From: Opitutia bacterium
GTDB lineage: Bacteria; Verrucomicrobiota; Verrucomicrobiia; Opitutales; Opitutaceae
Direction: 5' to 3'
NCBI GenBank assembly: GCA_947472765.1
Contig: CANJCM010000036.1
Span: 1 to 44,225 of the forward strand
DNA length: 44,225 nucleotides
The notes below the pieces were generated by a model. It searched no databases, had not been told where the DNA came from, and was given only the letters and a program-made list of their open reading frames with translations. Made by a program: the position numbers and the translations under genes. This document shows positions 8,029 to 16,112 of this stretch, piece by piece (within the stretch, counting starts at the first letter, position 1; each line of letters opens with the position of its first letter).

Positions 8029-10260
8029 TTAGAACTTGTAGGTCGTGCGGAAGCTGAACGTGCGGGGGTCGACGATGTCGGCCAGACCGACGCCCTGCGC
8101 ACCGACGGCGTAAGCCTTGTCGAGGACGTTCGAGCAGTCGATACGGACCGTCCAGTGCTTGTTCACTTCGTACTCACCGAAGAGGTTCAGGAGGACGTCC
8201 TGCTTCAGCTTGAAGATACGGTTGCCCGAGGAGTTGGCCGGGAAGAGGCCGCCGCCGGGGAGCGTCATGCCGCCCGTGGTGAACCACTTGCCGCCGGCCT
8301 TCTGGGCACCACCGCCGAAAGCCAGACCCTTGAGACCACCAGTTTTCTCGAAGTCATAGCGACCGAAAAGGCTCCATGAGTTCTCAACCGTGGCGGCAAC
8401 CGGGTTGCCGTTGAAATCATGCACGGTGCCATCGTAGGCGGAGCCAACAACCTGCAGGCCCGGGAGCGGCGAGATCGCGAGCGAGGCGTCCCAACCCTTC
8501 GAAACGGTGTCACCGATCGGAATGTAGTAGTTCAAGCCAGCGCTGTTGAGCGCCGGGAAGGCCGCCAGAACCGTTTGGTTCGTGAGCTTCATGTCGTAGA
8601 ACGCCACCGACACGGAGATCTTGCCATCGTAGAAGCTGGTCTTGACGCCGATTTCCTTACTCGTGCCCTGCACCGGGGGAAGGACGTTGTTGTTGATATC
8701 AACGCCAACCGCCGGGTTGAAGGTCGTGGAATCAGAGTAGTAAACCGACACGTCCTTGGTGATCTTGCCGACGATCGCGTAGCGATGCAGCATCTCGGAC
8801 TGGGCTGCGTTCGTGGAGGTGAACGGATTGCGCAGGGCGAGATTGGTATTGGTCGTCGTCTCGATGTAGGAGTAGGTCGTGCCGGCGCCGAGCGTCAGGC
8901 GATCCTTAATCACATCAACCGTCTGCATGAAGTAGCCGTTGTTAACGTGCTGGCGGGTGCGGGTGCCGGGGTTCGCCGGGTTAACGTAGGCGCCGTAGCT
9001 CGGCAGCACGATGCTGTTGATGGCCGCCTCATTACCGATCGGAATCGTGAGGCCGGTGAAGCCAGGCAGGGTCGCCGCCGAAGCTACGATGAATTTGCTC
9101 TCACCGGTCTGGTCGTGAAGGTTGAAGCCGAAAGCGCTGTTCATCGGCATCCCCGCGAGGGTGTACTTGCCGGAAACGTCGGTCTGGACGTCGAACGCAT
9201 ATTGGTCACCGCTGTTACGACGGACCGTGTAGGTCATCGTATTGTTGTCCCAGTTGACGCCCGTCGGGAAAGCGGTCGAACCGTGGCGGCGAGCCTTAAG
9301 GTAGTAAATCTGGGACTTCACCTGCCAGGTCGGCGAGAGGCGCTGCGTCCAGCTCAGGCGGATGTCGCCAATCTGATTGCGGTCGTCGTTGCCCTTGGGG
9401 CTGTTCTGCTGGCGGTGACCGAGTCCGGTGTAGATGCCACCGTCCGGGGTCAGGATGCCCGTACCACCGGGGAGGTAGTGGAAAGTGATGATACCGTACT
9501 GCAGGGTGACGTTCGTATCACGGTAATCGAACGAGATGTTCGGGAACAGACCGTAGCGGTCGTCCTTCGAATTCAACAGCGGGCCCTGACCTTCGCGGAA
9601 GATACCTTCCACGCGGTAGGTGAACTTGCCTTCGCCGACCGTCGCGAGGGGCTGATTGGTGTCGAATTTGAAGGTGGTGCGACCCCACTGCTCGATCTTG
9701 AGGTCAAGCTCCGTCTGGGAGCGGCCAACGAGGGGCTTCTTGGTCGTCTGGAGCACCAGACCACCGAGGGAAGCCAGCGGGTAGAGAGCCTGCTGCGGCC
9801 CCTTGATTACCTGGTAGCTGTCGATGTTGGTGTTGTCGGAAACACCGATACCCGCGGACTGCGGGACTTCGTCGGTGTAGGGATTGCCGACGCGATTACC
9901 GCGCGACATGATGGCCGGCCCGCGATAGTACGGGACCAGACCGGCGTAGGACAGAACATCCGAGGCGTTGCCGGAACCGATGTCCTTAATCATGTCGCTC
10001 GTCAGCACGATGACCTGCGCGGGCAGATTCATCAGGGACTCGGAGGTCTTCAGGGCGGAGGCCGAGTTACCGGCGCTGTAGCCCATACCTTGCGTGGTAC
10101 GCACTTCGAACGCCGACATCAGGGTGATATCATCCGCCTTGGCCGCCGCGCTGGGCGCCGCCGGCGTTTGGGCAGACAGAACAAATGGGGAGGCCATCGC
10201 CCCCGCCATGATTAACGCACTCAGACGCATTGATGCGTTGAAGATCTTGGAACAGGTCAT
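8029..10260 (-). CDS. TonB-dependent outer-membrane receptor
   Basis: 743 residues. A signal peptide (MRLSALIMAGAMASPFVLSAQ, shown here from residue 11 as MRLSALIMAGAMASPFVLSA) is followed by an alanine-rich linker, a plug domain with the LKTSESLMNLPAQVIVL segment and a beta-barrel ending in TTYKF, the terminal aromatic residue used by the BAM machinery. ATG 10260 has a GGAG about 11 nt upstream; the internal ATG at 10230 would give a tighter signal peptide. The lack of a SusD partner and the plug style match the large receptor sets of Opitutaceae. Ligand unknown; from its neighbours, a sugar or sugar acid is likely. Imports across the outer membrane with TonB energy. Confidence 0.92.
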   Translation of the reverse strand: MTCSKIFNASMRLSALIMAGAMASPFVLSAQTPAAPSAAAKADDITLMSAFEVRTTQGMGYSAGNSASALKTSESLMNLPAQVIVLTSDMIKDIGSGNASDVLSYAGLVPYYRGPAIMSRGNRVGNPYTDEVPQSAGIGVSDNTNIDSYQVIKGPQQALYPLASLGGLVLQTTKKPLVGRSQTELDLKIEQWGRTTFKFDTNQPLATVGEGKFTYRVEGIFREGQGPLLNSKDDRYGLFPNISFDYRDTNVTLQYGIITFHYLPGGTGILTPDGGIYTGLGHRQQNSPKGNDDRNQIGDIRLSWTQRLSPTWQVKSQIYYLKARRHGSTAFPTGVNWDNNTMTYTVRRNSGDQYAFDVQTDVSGKYTLAGMPMNSAFGFNLHDQTGESKFIVASAATLPGFTGLTIPIGNEAAINSIVLPSYGAYVNPANPGTRTRQHVNNGYFMQTVDVIKDRLTLGAGTTYSYIETTTNTNLALRNPFTSTNAAQSEMLHRYAIVGKITKDVSVYYSDSTTFNPAVGVDINNNVLPPVQGTSKEIGVKTSFYDGKISVSVAFYDMKLTNQTVLAAFPALNSAGLNYYIPIGDTVSKGWDASLAISPLPGLQVVGSAYDGTVHDFNGNPVAATVENSWSLFGRYDFEKTGGLKGLAFGGGAQKAGGKWFTTGGMTLPGGGLFPANSSGNRIFKLKQDVLLNLFGEYEVNKHWTVRIDCSNVLDKAYAVGAQGVGLADIVDPRTFSFRTTYKF

Positions 10261-10732
10261 GGCCGCCAGTCTCCGGACGGACGTTCAAATCTAAAAGCGC
10301 CGAGCAGCTGGCAAATAAACATACAGGTCCCCAAAACCCCGGACCAGAAGGGTGCACGCCGCGTCCAAGCCGACAGCGGCTAACTCGGGGAGCTGGCGCT
10401 CGGGGTAGACACGCCTTCGAAAGGGCCCGTAACCGTGAACCGGCGCAAAGTTAAACTGCCGCATTTACGTAAAAATCCCTGAAATCAGGCGAGCGGTTCG
10501 CTGAGGCCCTGCCCGTGAGGACAGAGACTTCTCGATTGCCTTGCCTGCAGTCGTCCCGGGGCTCACGCAGCGGACTGCGACGCCAACATCGGAACCCAAG
10601 TTTAACCTGAGGGATCGCCGACTAAAAGTAGAGGGCGCGCACGAGGCCCGCCCCTACGAAACCGGCACAGCAAGGACAGGGACGTGGCTCATCCACGGCT
10701 GGTTACAACCCGCGCGAAATTTACATCCGGCA
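10261..10732. other. Intergenic region upstream of the receptor gene
   Basis: No gene is seen. This region must hold the receptor promoter on the minus strand, but no strong -35/-10 pair is evident. A CCTGA/TCAGG inverted repeat lies near 10480-10491. The part from about 10633 to 10697 is a degenerate copy of the family-C palindromic repeat. Confidence 0.5.
10633..10697. repeat. Family-C palindromic repeat (degenerate copy)
   Basis: Left arm GGGCGCGCACGAGGC...CCCCTAC at 10633-10657; the right arm (about 10677-10697, GACGTGGCTCATCCACG) is diverged. Related copies occur at 17581, 27799, 29030, 33319, 38643 and 39154. Confidence 0.7.
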
Positions 10733-11746
10733 CTAGCGGGGATACTCCGCGAATGGCTTCAAGTCGGCCCGGGGCGTGACCTTGGCGTTGACCGGAAACG
10801 GCGGCCAGTAGCCCGCGAGACCCGCCGAGACTGATTCGACGACCGTGCGGCGGACATGCGCCATCGAATCGATCGAGTCCGCGCCCGTATGGGGAGTAAG
10901 AATGACGGAATCGAAGTCGCGAAGGGGACTCGAGGCCGGCAGCGGTTCCTCCGCCACGACGTCGAGCGCGGCGCCACCAATCCGTTTTTCGCGCAGCGCG
11001 GTAATCAGCGCCTCCTGCTCCACCACCGGCCCTCGGCTGGTGTTAATAACCACGGCCGTCGGCTTCATCAGCTTGAAGGCTGCCGTGCCGATCATACCGC
11101 GCGTTTCCGGCATCAGCGGCACATGGATGGAAATGAGGTCCGACTCCTGCAGCAGCCGCTCCAACGGCACGATCTCGATCACCCCATCCACGGAGGGCCC
11201 CTTCACATACGGATCGGCCGCGAGGATCCGCATTTGGAAACCCGCCATCTTCCGCGCCGTTGCCCGGGCGATGCGGCCGAGGCCGACCAGACCGAGCGTG
11301 AGCTGGCTGACCCGCCGCAACGGGTTTGCCTTCGTAAAACCAGCCCACTCGCCCCGCCGGACGAAACGATCCATCGACATCACCTTCCGCGCGCTCGCCA
11401 TGATCAGCGCAACCGCGTGATCCGAGACTTCCTCGGTACAGTAGTCCGCCGCGTTCGCCACCACGATGCCGGCGGCGGTGGCGGCCGGGAGGTCGATGTT
11501 GTCCACACCGACCGCGTACTTCGCGATGATCCGACACTTCGGCAGCGCCGCGATCACTCGAGCAGTCATTGGCGTCTTCGCGCCCTCCAGAATTACCGCA
11601 TCAGCGTCGGCGCACGCCTGGATGATTTCGTCCTCCGTCGTCGATTTCCTCAGCACGAGGTCGATCCCCGCGGCCGCGAGCTTCGCGGTCTCGAAGGTGT
11701 AGTCGAAGTTGCAGTCGATGTTAACGGCTTGGAAACGGGGGGGCAT
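10733..11746 (-). CDS. D-isomer-specific 2-hydroxyacid dehydrogenase
   Basis: 337 residues. NAD-binding motif LGLVGLGRIARAT (residues 151-163, with Ala in place of the last Gly of GxGxxG), catalytic Arg238 (NTSRGP), Glu267 (VAEEP) and His286 (LTPHTG) are all present. Overall pattern (YAVGVDNID, AADYCTEEVSDHA) is closest to the phosphoglycerate-dehydrogenase/CtBP-like branch, without an ACT domain. Oxidises D-2-hydroxy acids or reduces 2-keto acids in the cytosol. It stands alone: 350 bp of repeat-rich DNA separate it from the PLP enzyme upstream. Its role beside sugar-acid genes is inferred only. Confidence 0.9.
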   Translation of the reverse strand: MPPRFQAVNIDCNFDYTFETAKLAAAGIDLVLRKSTTEDEIIQACADADAVILEGAKTPMTARVIAALPKCRIIAKYAVGVDNIDLPAATAAGIVVANAADYCTEEVSDHAVALIMASARKVMSMDRFVRRGEWAGFTKANPLRRVSQLTLGLVGLGRIARATARKMAGFQMRILAADPYVKGPSVDGVIEIVPLERLLQESDLISIHVPLMPETRGMIGTAAFKLMKPTAVVINTSRGPVVEQEALITALREKRIGGAALDVVAEEPLPASSPLRDFDSVILTPHTGADSIDSMAHVRRTVVESVSAGLAGYWPPFPVNAKVTPRADLKPFAEYPR

Positions 11747-11809
11747 GGAAAAGTTGAGTTTAGGAATTTGGGCGGTTTGCCAACGTCCTGAGAGGCTCTG
11801 TCGTTACCT

Positions 11810-11878
11810 TGTCATTCTGAGCGCAGCGAAGAATCCATTGTCCGGTGGCTTGGATTCTTCGCTGCGCTCAGAATGACA
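11810..11878. repeat. Family-D palindromic repeat (GTCATTCTGAGCG type)
   Basis: Perfect 28-bp inverted repeat: arms 11810-11837 and 11851-11878, loop 13 nt. The arm contains GTCATTCTGAGCGCAGCGAA. A single arm of the same family lies at about 315-341. Confidence 0.95.
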
Positions 11879-11914
11879 GGAATATTGTCTTTGAATATTA
11901 ACACCGCTTTGCGC

Positions 11915-11986
11915 GTAGGGCCGGCGCTGGCCGCTGGGCCTCTTCGGGAACGAGATCCAAGGCCCGGCGGCCAGCGCCGGCCCTAC
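11915..11986. repeat. Family-B palindromic repeat (GTAGGGCCGGCGC type)
   Basis: Arms of 26 bp at 11915-11940 and 11961-11986 match at 25 of 26 positions around a 20-nt loop; total 72 bp. A second full copy of the same length is at 24389-24460, with partial copies at 21678 and 29167. Confidence 0.95.
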
Positions 11987-12061
11987 AATCGGAACCGCAG
12001 TGCTCATGAAAAGCCCCACGCACGTGGCAACCGTTCTGCCAACTGGTCGCCGGCGTCAGCC

Positions 12062-12098
12062 TGAAATCGAAAATCGAGATTCCAAAATCCAAAATCCC
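12062..12098 (-). repeat. Short-period TTTTGGA repeat next to a stop codon
   Basis: Read on the minus strand, immediately after the TAG of the PLP enzyme: GGATTTTGGATTTTGG followed by CTCGATTTTCGATTTC. The same sequence type follows the TAG of the haem dehydrogenase gene at 35646-35678. Confidence 0.8.
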
Positions 12099-13205
12099 CT
12101 AGCGCACCTTGTTCACCGCCGCGGCAAACGCCGCGAAATCGTCGACCAGCGGCGTGGGCTCGGCCCCGACCATCCGGATGAGCGAACGTTCGTCCTTGAA
12201 ACCCGTGCCCGTCACCAGGCACACGACCGGTTCGTCCGCGGACAGTTCCCCGCGTGCCACCGCCGAGGCCACGCCGGCCAGAGCAACCGCGCCAGCCGGT
12301 TCGCAGAATACGCCTTCCTCGCGAGCCATCCGCGCATGCCAGTTCCAGACGTCCGCGTCGGTAACAACGTGACCTTGTCCACCGGAACGCCGGCAAGCGG
12401 CGATCACGTGGTCTCCGTCGAGCACGCCGCCGACCTGCAACCCGCTCACCGCCGTCTGCGATTGGACGGCGCGGGCCTTGTCACTACCGGCGCGCAAAGC
12501 CGAAGCGATCGTGTCGTTACCCTCAGGCTGGACGCAGTGAACCTTCCCCTTCCCTTTCCAACCCTGCTTTTCTTCGAGCAACCCAAAACCCCGCGCAACC
12601 GCCAGCGTGAGTCCGCCGCCGCCCGCCGGGCTGAACACGTGCATCGGTTTCGCCCCGAGCACTTCCGCGATCTCGAAGCTGATCGTCATCACGCCCGCCA
12701 TGCCGCGGGGCGAAAACGCATACGCGCTGATTTCCAACCCCGCGCCCATTTCGGCCGCGAGTCCCTTGAGACCTTCCATCACGCGGGAGCTGATCTCCGG
12801 GGAGGAACCAAAATTCCGGATCCGCAGCAGGTGCGCGCCATGCGCAAGCATCTGGCGCAACTTGCCCTCCGGAGCGCCTTCCACGATCGCCAGGAAGCAA
12901 GGCATCCCCGCCCGCGCACAATACGCCGCGAGCGCTGCGCCCGTGTTGCCGCTCGAGGTGCCGAGACAGACTTTCTTGCCGTCGCTCACGAGATGGCTCA
13001 CGGCCGCCGCCGCGAAGCGGTCCTTGTAAGATCCGCTCGGATTCGCGCCTTCGTATTTGAACCAGAGCTGCTTCAACCCGAGTTGCGGCCCGATTTTCGT
13101 CGAGCGAATGAGCGGCGTGCCGCCTTCTCCCAACGTGACTTCGACGCCGGCCGGCGCACCCCACCAGGCGGAATATTTCCAGTGATTCATAAGTGAGTCG
13201 CTCAT
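12099..13205 (-). CDS. Threonine synthase-like PLP-dependent enzyme
   Basis: About 368 residues, fold type II PLP enzyme. Lys61 in NPSGSYKDR is the Schiff-base lysine, GTSSGNTGAALA binds the phosphate, and the AGGGG loop is present. Length and motifs fit the short bacterial threonine synthase branch (ThrC), which converts O-phosphohomoserine to threonine, but related lyases and dehydratases share these motifs. ATG 13205 is chosen because it forms an ATGA overlap with the stop codon of the upstream gene; a GTG two codons earlier is possible. The pairing with an aldose-epimerase-like gene, not with hom or thrB, suggests a catabolic role rather than threonine biosynthesis. Confidence 0.8.
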   Translation of the reverse strand: MSDSLMNHWKYSAWWGAPAGVEVTLGEGGTPLIRSTKIGPQLGLKQLWFKYEGANPSGSYKDRFAAAAVSHLVSDGKKVCLGTSSGNTGAALAAYCARAGMPCFLAIVEGAPEGKLRQMLAHGAHLLRIRNFGSSPEISSRVMEGLKGLAAEMGAGLEISAYAFSPRGMAGVMTISFEIAEVLGAKPMHVFSPAGGGGLTLAVARGFGLLEEKQGWKGKGKVHCVQPEGNDTIASALRAGSDKARAVQSQTAVSGLQVGGVLDGDHVIAACRRSGGQGHVVTDADVWNWHARMAREEGVFCEPAGAVALAGVASAVARGELSADEPVVCLVTGTGFKDERSLIRMVGAEPTPLVDDFAAFAAAVNKVR

Positions 13206-14299
13206 GCCCACGGTCCCTCGGCCGAGTGGACAAATCCGGTGTGCATCACTGTGGAGATTTCACCTTTCCCGGGCACGACCGGCAGCTGGTTCGCTGCCAG
13301 CAGGTCGGGAAAGCGCCCCACCGGTGAACTGCTCGGCTGGAGGGTGATGATGTGGCCCTCGCCCCACAGGGGATAACGTTTGATTCCGCCCGCCGAGTTC
13401 CACGACCACGCATGCGGATAGGTGTTGAGATCCCACTGCATCGAAAAACCGAGCCCGCGCTTGTCATTCCAGATGCAGCCGCGTCCCGCGGAAAATTCCC
13501 CGATCTGCACCGAGTGGTCAAAGCCGCTGCCCGCCGGCGGCACGATACTGCAATCGCGCATCGCCCCTCCGACGCGCTCCGGCACGTACGGCCAATCGCC
13601 CGAATAACCGGCCTTGAGTTGGATCGCCTCCGGGTTGTCGTTCTTGAATACCGCCACTTTCTTCGCCGGCACAATCAACCGCGCGCCGTCGAGCAGCGGG
13701 CCGCCAAAGGTCGGGTGCTGCAGCCAGGCAATCGGCAGCGACTCGGCACTGCGGTTCTGCACCGTCTCGCGCCATTCCATCAACGGACTGCCCGCCCGCA
13801 GCGTCAGTTCCCGCACATAAACCAGCGGCGTGCGGACGGAAGGTCCGCGCAACGTGACCTTGATCTCACGCGCGCCGCGTTTGATTTCCGTGACGGTCCA
13901 CGGCACGCAGCGCAATTCGCCATGCGTGCCCAGTGGCGCGCCATAATAGTCGCCGGCGAAAAATCCATTGGGCAGCGACACATACCAGCTGCCGTCCATC
14001 ACATCGAAGAGATCGCTGCCCGCGGCGATGGGCTGATCCAGCATGTGCAGCCGCGGGGGCTGGCCGTACGGGTTGCGCCAGATGATGTCGATCCCGGTCG
14101 GGCGATGCACGTACGAGGTGATCGCTCCGCCCTGTTCCGGCCAGACTTCGACGCGGCAGAGCGCGTTCTCCAGCACGAGCAGCCGCCGCTCGGGCGTCTG
14201 CCGCCAGCGCACAACTGGTCTGCTGAGCTTGCCGGAGCTCCGGGTTTGCGCCGGCTTGCGCCGGGTCTTGGGTTGCTGTTTCGAACGTTTGGTCGCCAT
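13202..14299 (-). CDS. Aldose 1-epimerase-like (galactose mutarotase fold) protein
   Basis: 365 residues. The N-terminus is lysine/arginine-rich (residues 1-25), with no signal peptide. The rest is a beta-sandwich pattern of the mutarotase-like superfamily: LENALCRVEVWPEQGGAITSY at the start of the fold, NPYGQPPRLH, SWYVSLPNGF and a late WSWN segment. It resembles the DUF4432/aldose-epimerase group; catalytic residues cannot be assigned with confidence. It is translationally coupled (ATGA) to the PLP enzyme downstream. Its ATG at 14299 overlaps, on the other strand, the ATG of the desuccinylase-like gene, so both promoters would have to lie inside the opposing gene if both starts are right. 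Confidence 0.75.
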   Translation of the reverse strand: MATKRSKQQPKTRRKPAQTRSSGKLSRPVVRWRQTPERRLLVLENALCRVEVWPEQGGAITSYVHRPTGIDIIWRNPYGQPPRLHMLDQPIAAGSDLFDVMDGSWYVSLPNGFFAGDYYGAPLGTHGELRCVPWTVTEIKRGAREIKVTLRGPSVRTPLVYVRELTLRAGSPLMEWRETVQNRSAESLPIAWLQHPTFGGPLLDGARLIVPAKKVAVFKNDNPEAIQLKAGYSGDWPYVPERVGGAMRDCSIVPPAGSGFDHSVQIGEFSAGRGCIWNDKRGLGFSMQWDLNTYPHAWSWNSAGGIKRYPLWGEGHIITLQPSSSPVGRFPDLLAANQLPVVPGKGEISTVMHTGFVHSAEGPWA

Positions 14300-15263
14300 G
14301 GCTAAAAAAAATTCCCTGCTCGTTGATCTAGCGTCCCTGCCAGCCGGATTTCACCGGCGGCGCATCGCCCGCGATGGCGTGGGCTTCGAGGCCTTCATCT
14401 GGCGCGGCGGTCCCGGACCGGTGCTGCTCGTCAACGGCGCCACCCACGGCGACGAATACGAGGGGCCCACCCTGCTCCAGCAATGGGTTCAAAAATGGAA
14501 GCCCCGCAGGCTCCGCGGCACCGTCGTCTTCATTCCCGTCCTGAACGAGGTCGCCTTCTTCGCCGGCCAGCGCTGCCGGCCCGACGACGGCGCCAACCTC
14601 GCCCGCAGCTTTCCCGGCAGCCGTCGCGGCACGCCGACGAGCCGTCTCGCCGCCCTCTTCAACGAACAGGTGCTCGCGCAGGCGACTCACTACGCCGATT
14701 TCCACAGCGCCGGCGCCGCCAACCGTCTCGATCCCTGGGTCGGTTACGTCGTCGGCATCGACTCCAAGATGGAGCGTGTGCAGCACCAAATGGCGTCCTG
14801 CTTCGATCGTTTCTGGTGCTGGTCCGGACCGTTTCTGCCGGGTCGCACGCTGAGTGCCGCCGCGGAGCGCCGCATCCCGGCGATTTACACGGAGTGCCGC
14901 GGCGAAGGTGACGTTGCCGCCGAGGATCTGGCCGCCCTGGATCTCGGTCTTCGTCGCATGCTGATCACGCTCGGCCTCATCCCCGGAGCGAAGCCCCGTT
15001 TGCGGAAACAGCTCACGCGCATCACCCGCAACACGAAGGAAACTCATCTCCAGGTCCACCATCAGGCGCCGTTCGACGGCCTGTATATTCCGCGCACGAA
15101 ACTCGGCGCGTGGGTGAAACGGGGCGCGCCGATCGGCGACGTGCTGGGACTCGCGGGAAAATCCGTTCTGTTGCGGGCCGAACATGCCGGCCGCGTCGTC
15201 GTGATTCGCGTCCAGCGTTCCGTCCGCCAAGGCGACGCCCTCGCCGTGCTGTCCCCGGTCTGA
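14298..15263 (+). CDS. Succinylglutamate desuccinylase/aspartoacylase family zinc hydrolase
   Basis: About 321 residues from ATG 14298. Zinc ligands are visible as His50 and Glu53 (GATHGDEYEG) and His136 (DFHSAG). NLARSFPG resembles the substrate-binding Arg segment, and Glu in IYTECRGEG is the likely general base. The C-terminal domain ends in GDALAVLSPV, a lipoyl-like beta barrel typical of AstE/AspA relatives. These enzymes remove acyl groups from N-acyl amino acids. The frame is open further upstream, but that part runs through the oppositely oriented gene and lacks family features. It converges with the SDR gene downstream, with 11 bp between stops. Confidence 0.88.
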   Translation: MAKKNSLLVDLASLPAGFHRRRIARDGVGFEAFIWRGGPGPVLLVNGATHGDEYEGPTLLQQWVQKWKPRRLRGTVVFIPVLNEVAFFAGQRCRPDDGANLARSFPGSRRGTPTSRLAALFNEQVLAQATHYADFHSAGAANRLDPWVGYVVGIDSKMERVQHQMASCFDRFWCWSGPFLPGRTLSAAAERRIPAIYTECRGEGDVAAEDLAALDLGLRRMLITLGLIPGAKPRLRKQLTRITRNTKETHLQVHHQAPFDGLYIPRTKLGAWVKRGAPIGDVLGLAGKSVLLRAEHAGRVVVIRVQRSVRQGDALAVLSPV

Positions 15264-15274
15264 CGGCGCCAGTT

Positions 15275-16024
15275 TCACGCCAGATAGGCCCCGTCGACGA
15301 CCCACGTCGTCCCCGTGACATAGCGACCGCCGTCGGAACAGAGGAACGCGACCACGGACGCGACGTCCTGCGGCCCGCCCTCGCCCCACGGGAGGTTCGG
15401 CGACACGTCGGACACAATCCCGCGTTCCTTCAGCTCCTTTTCGAGCAGATCGTTCCGACCCGTGCCAATTGCGCCCGGCGCGACCGCCACGACGCGAATT
15501 TTGTCCACCGCGAGTTCCTTGCCCATCGACTGCGCAAGCGATGACACGGCCGCCTTGCTCGCCGCGTACACCATCGCACCGCGTTGCGGCCGCAGCGCAT
15601 TGACGGACGAAATGTGAATGATCACCCCGCCGCCCGCCTTCCGCAGATGCGGCACGGCGGCGAGGGAGCAGAGCAGCACGCCGCGCACGTTCACGTTCAG
15701 CACCCAGTCGATGTACTCCGCATCGATTTCGTCCACCGTCCGCGTCACGCCCGGCCCGGTGACGGCGGCATTGTTCACGAGCACGTCAATCCCACCGAGA
15801 CTCGCCGCCGCCGCGTTGATGAATTGCGTGCAACCCGCCGCGTCCCGCAGATCGAGTTTCAGCGCCGTCACGCGGCTCCCATACTTTTTGATCAAGGGCT
15901 CGGCGACCGCCGGATCCGGCTGGCCCACGACGACGTTGGCGCCTTCCGCGAGGAAGGCTTCGGTGATGGCGCGACCGATGTTGGTCGCTCCGCCCGTGAC
16001 AATGATCCGCCTCGGTTGCTTCAC
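15275..16024 (-). CDS. SDR family oxidoreductase
   Basis: About 249 residues from GTG 16024 (VKQPRRIIVTGG). Motifs are complete: TGGATNIGRA, NNAAVTG, Ser in HISSVNA, YAASK as YxxxK, and the C-terminal TGTTWVVDGAY. No ATG lies near the proper start; the open frame upstream of the GTG has no SDR features and runs through the regulator gene on the other strand. Probably a 3-oxoacyl-reductase-like or sugar dehydrogenase enzyme. It is divergent from the GntR/LacI-type regulator (88 bp between starts), so it is the most likely target of that regulator. Confidence 0.9.
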   Translation of the reverse strand: MKQPRRIIVTGGATNIGRAITEAFLAEGANVVVGQPDPAVAEPLIKKYGSRVTALKLDLRDAAGCTQFINAAAASLGGIDVLVNNAAVTGPGVTRTVDEIDAEYIDWVLNVNVRGVLLCSLAAVPHLRKAGGGVIIHISSVNALRPQRGAMVYAASKAAVSSLAQSMGKELAVDKIRVVAVAPGAIGTGRNDLLEKELKERGIVSDVSPNLPWGEGGPQDVASVVAFLCSDGGRYVTGTTWVVDGAYLA

Positions 16025-16092
16025 GATGTGATGGTGTTTGGACGCTAGGCCGCGCGTTCCCGCTCGAACTAGCTTTAACTTCTGGTAAGGCT

Positions 16093-16109
16093 TTGTGAGC
16101 AGTTCACAA
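16093..16109. promoter_or_regulatory. Candidate operator TTGTGA-N5-TCACAA
   Basis: A perfect 6-bp inverted repeat with a 5-bp spacer lies 3 bp before the ATG (16113) of the regulator, in the divergent region with the SDR gene. It is suited to autoregulation by a dimeric HTH protein. It resembles a CRP site, but the spacer is one base too short. Confidence 0.4.
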
Positions 16110-16112
16110 GCA

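Larger units (their letters stand above)
11747..12098. other. Repeat-rich intergenic region
   Basis: No gene is seen. Contents in order: a family-D palindrome (11810-11878), an AATATT-N7-AATATT inverted repeat (11881-11899), a family-B palindrome (11915-11986) and a TTTTGGA-type short tandem repeat (about 12062-12098) that abuts the stop codon of the PLP enzyme. The promoter of the 2-hydroxyacid dehydrogenase should lie in the first 60 bp, but it is not obvious. Confidence 0.7.

Noticed and set aside
6364-8379. Long plus-strand open frame (about 670 codons) opposite the LDH2, MFS and receptor genes
   Set aside because: The translation is Arg/His/Gly-rich without domain features and lies antisense to three well-supported genes; an artefact of high GC.
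16093-16109. CRP binding site
   Set aside because: The arms resemble TGTGA/TCACA but the spacer is 5 rather than 6 bp; recorded only as a candidate operator.
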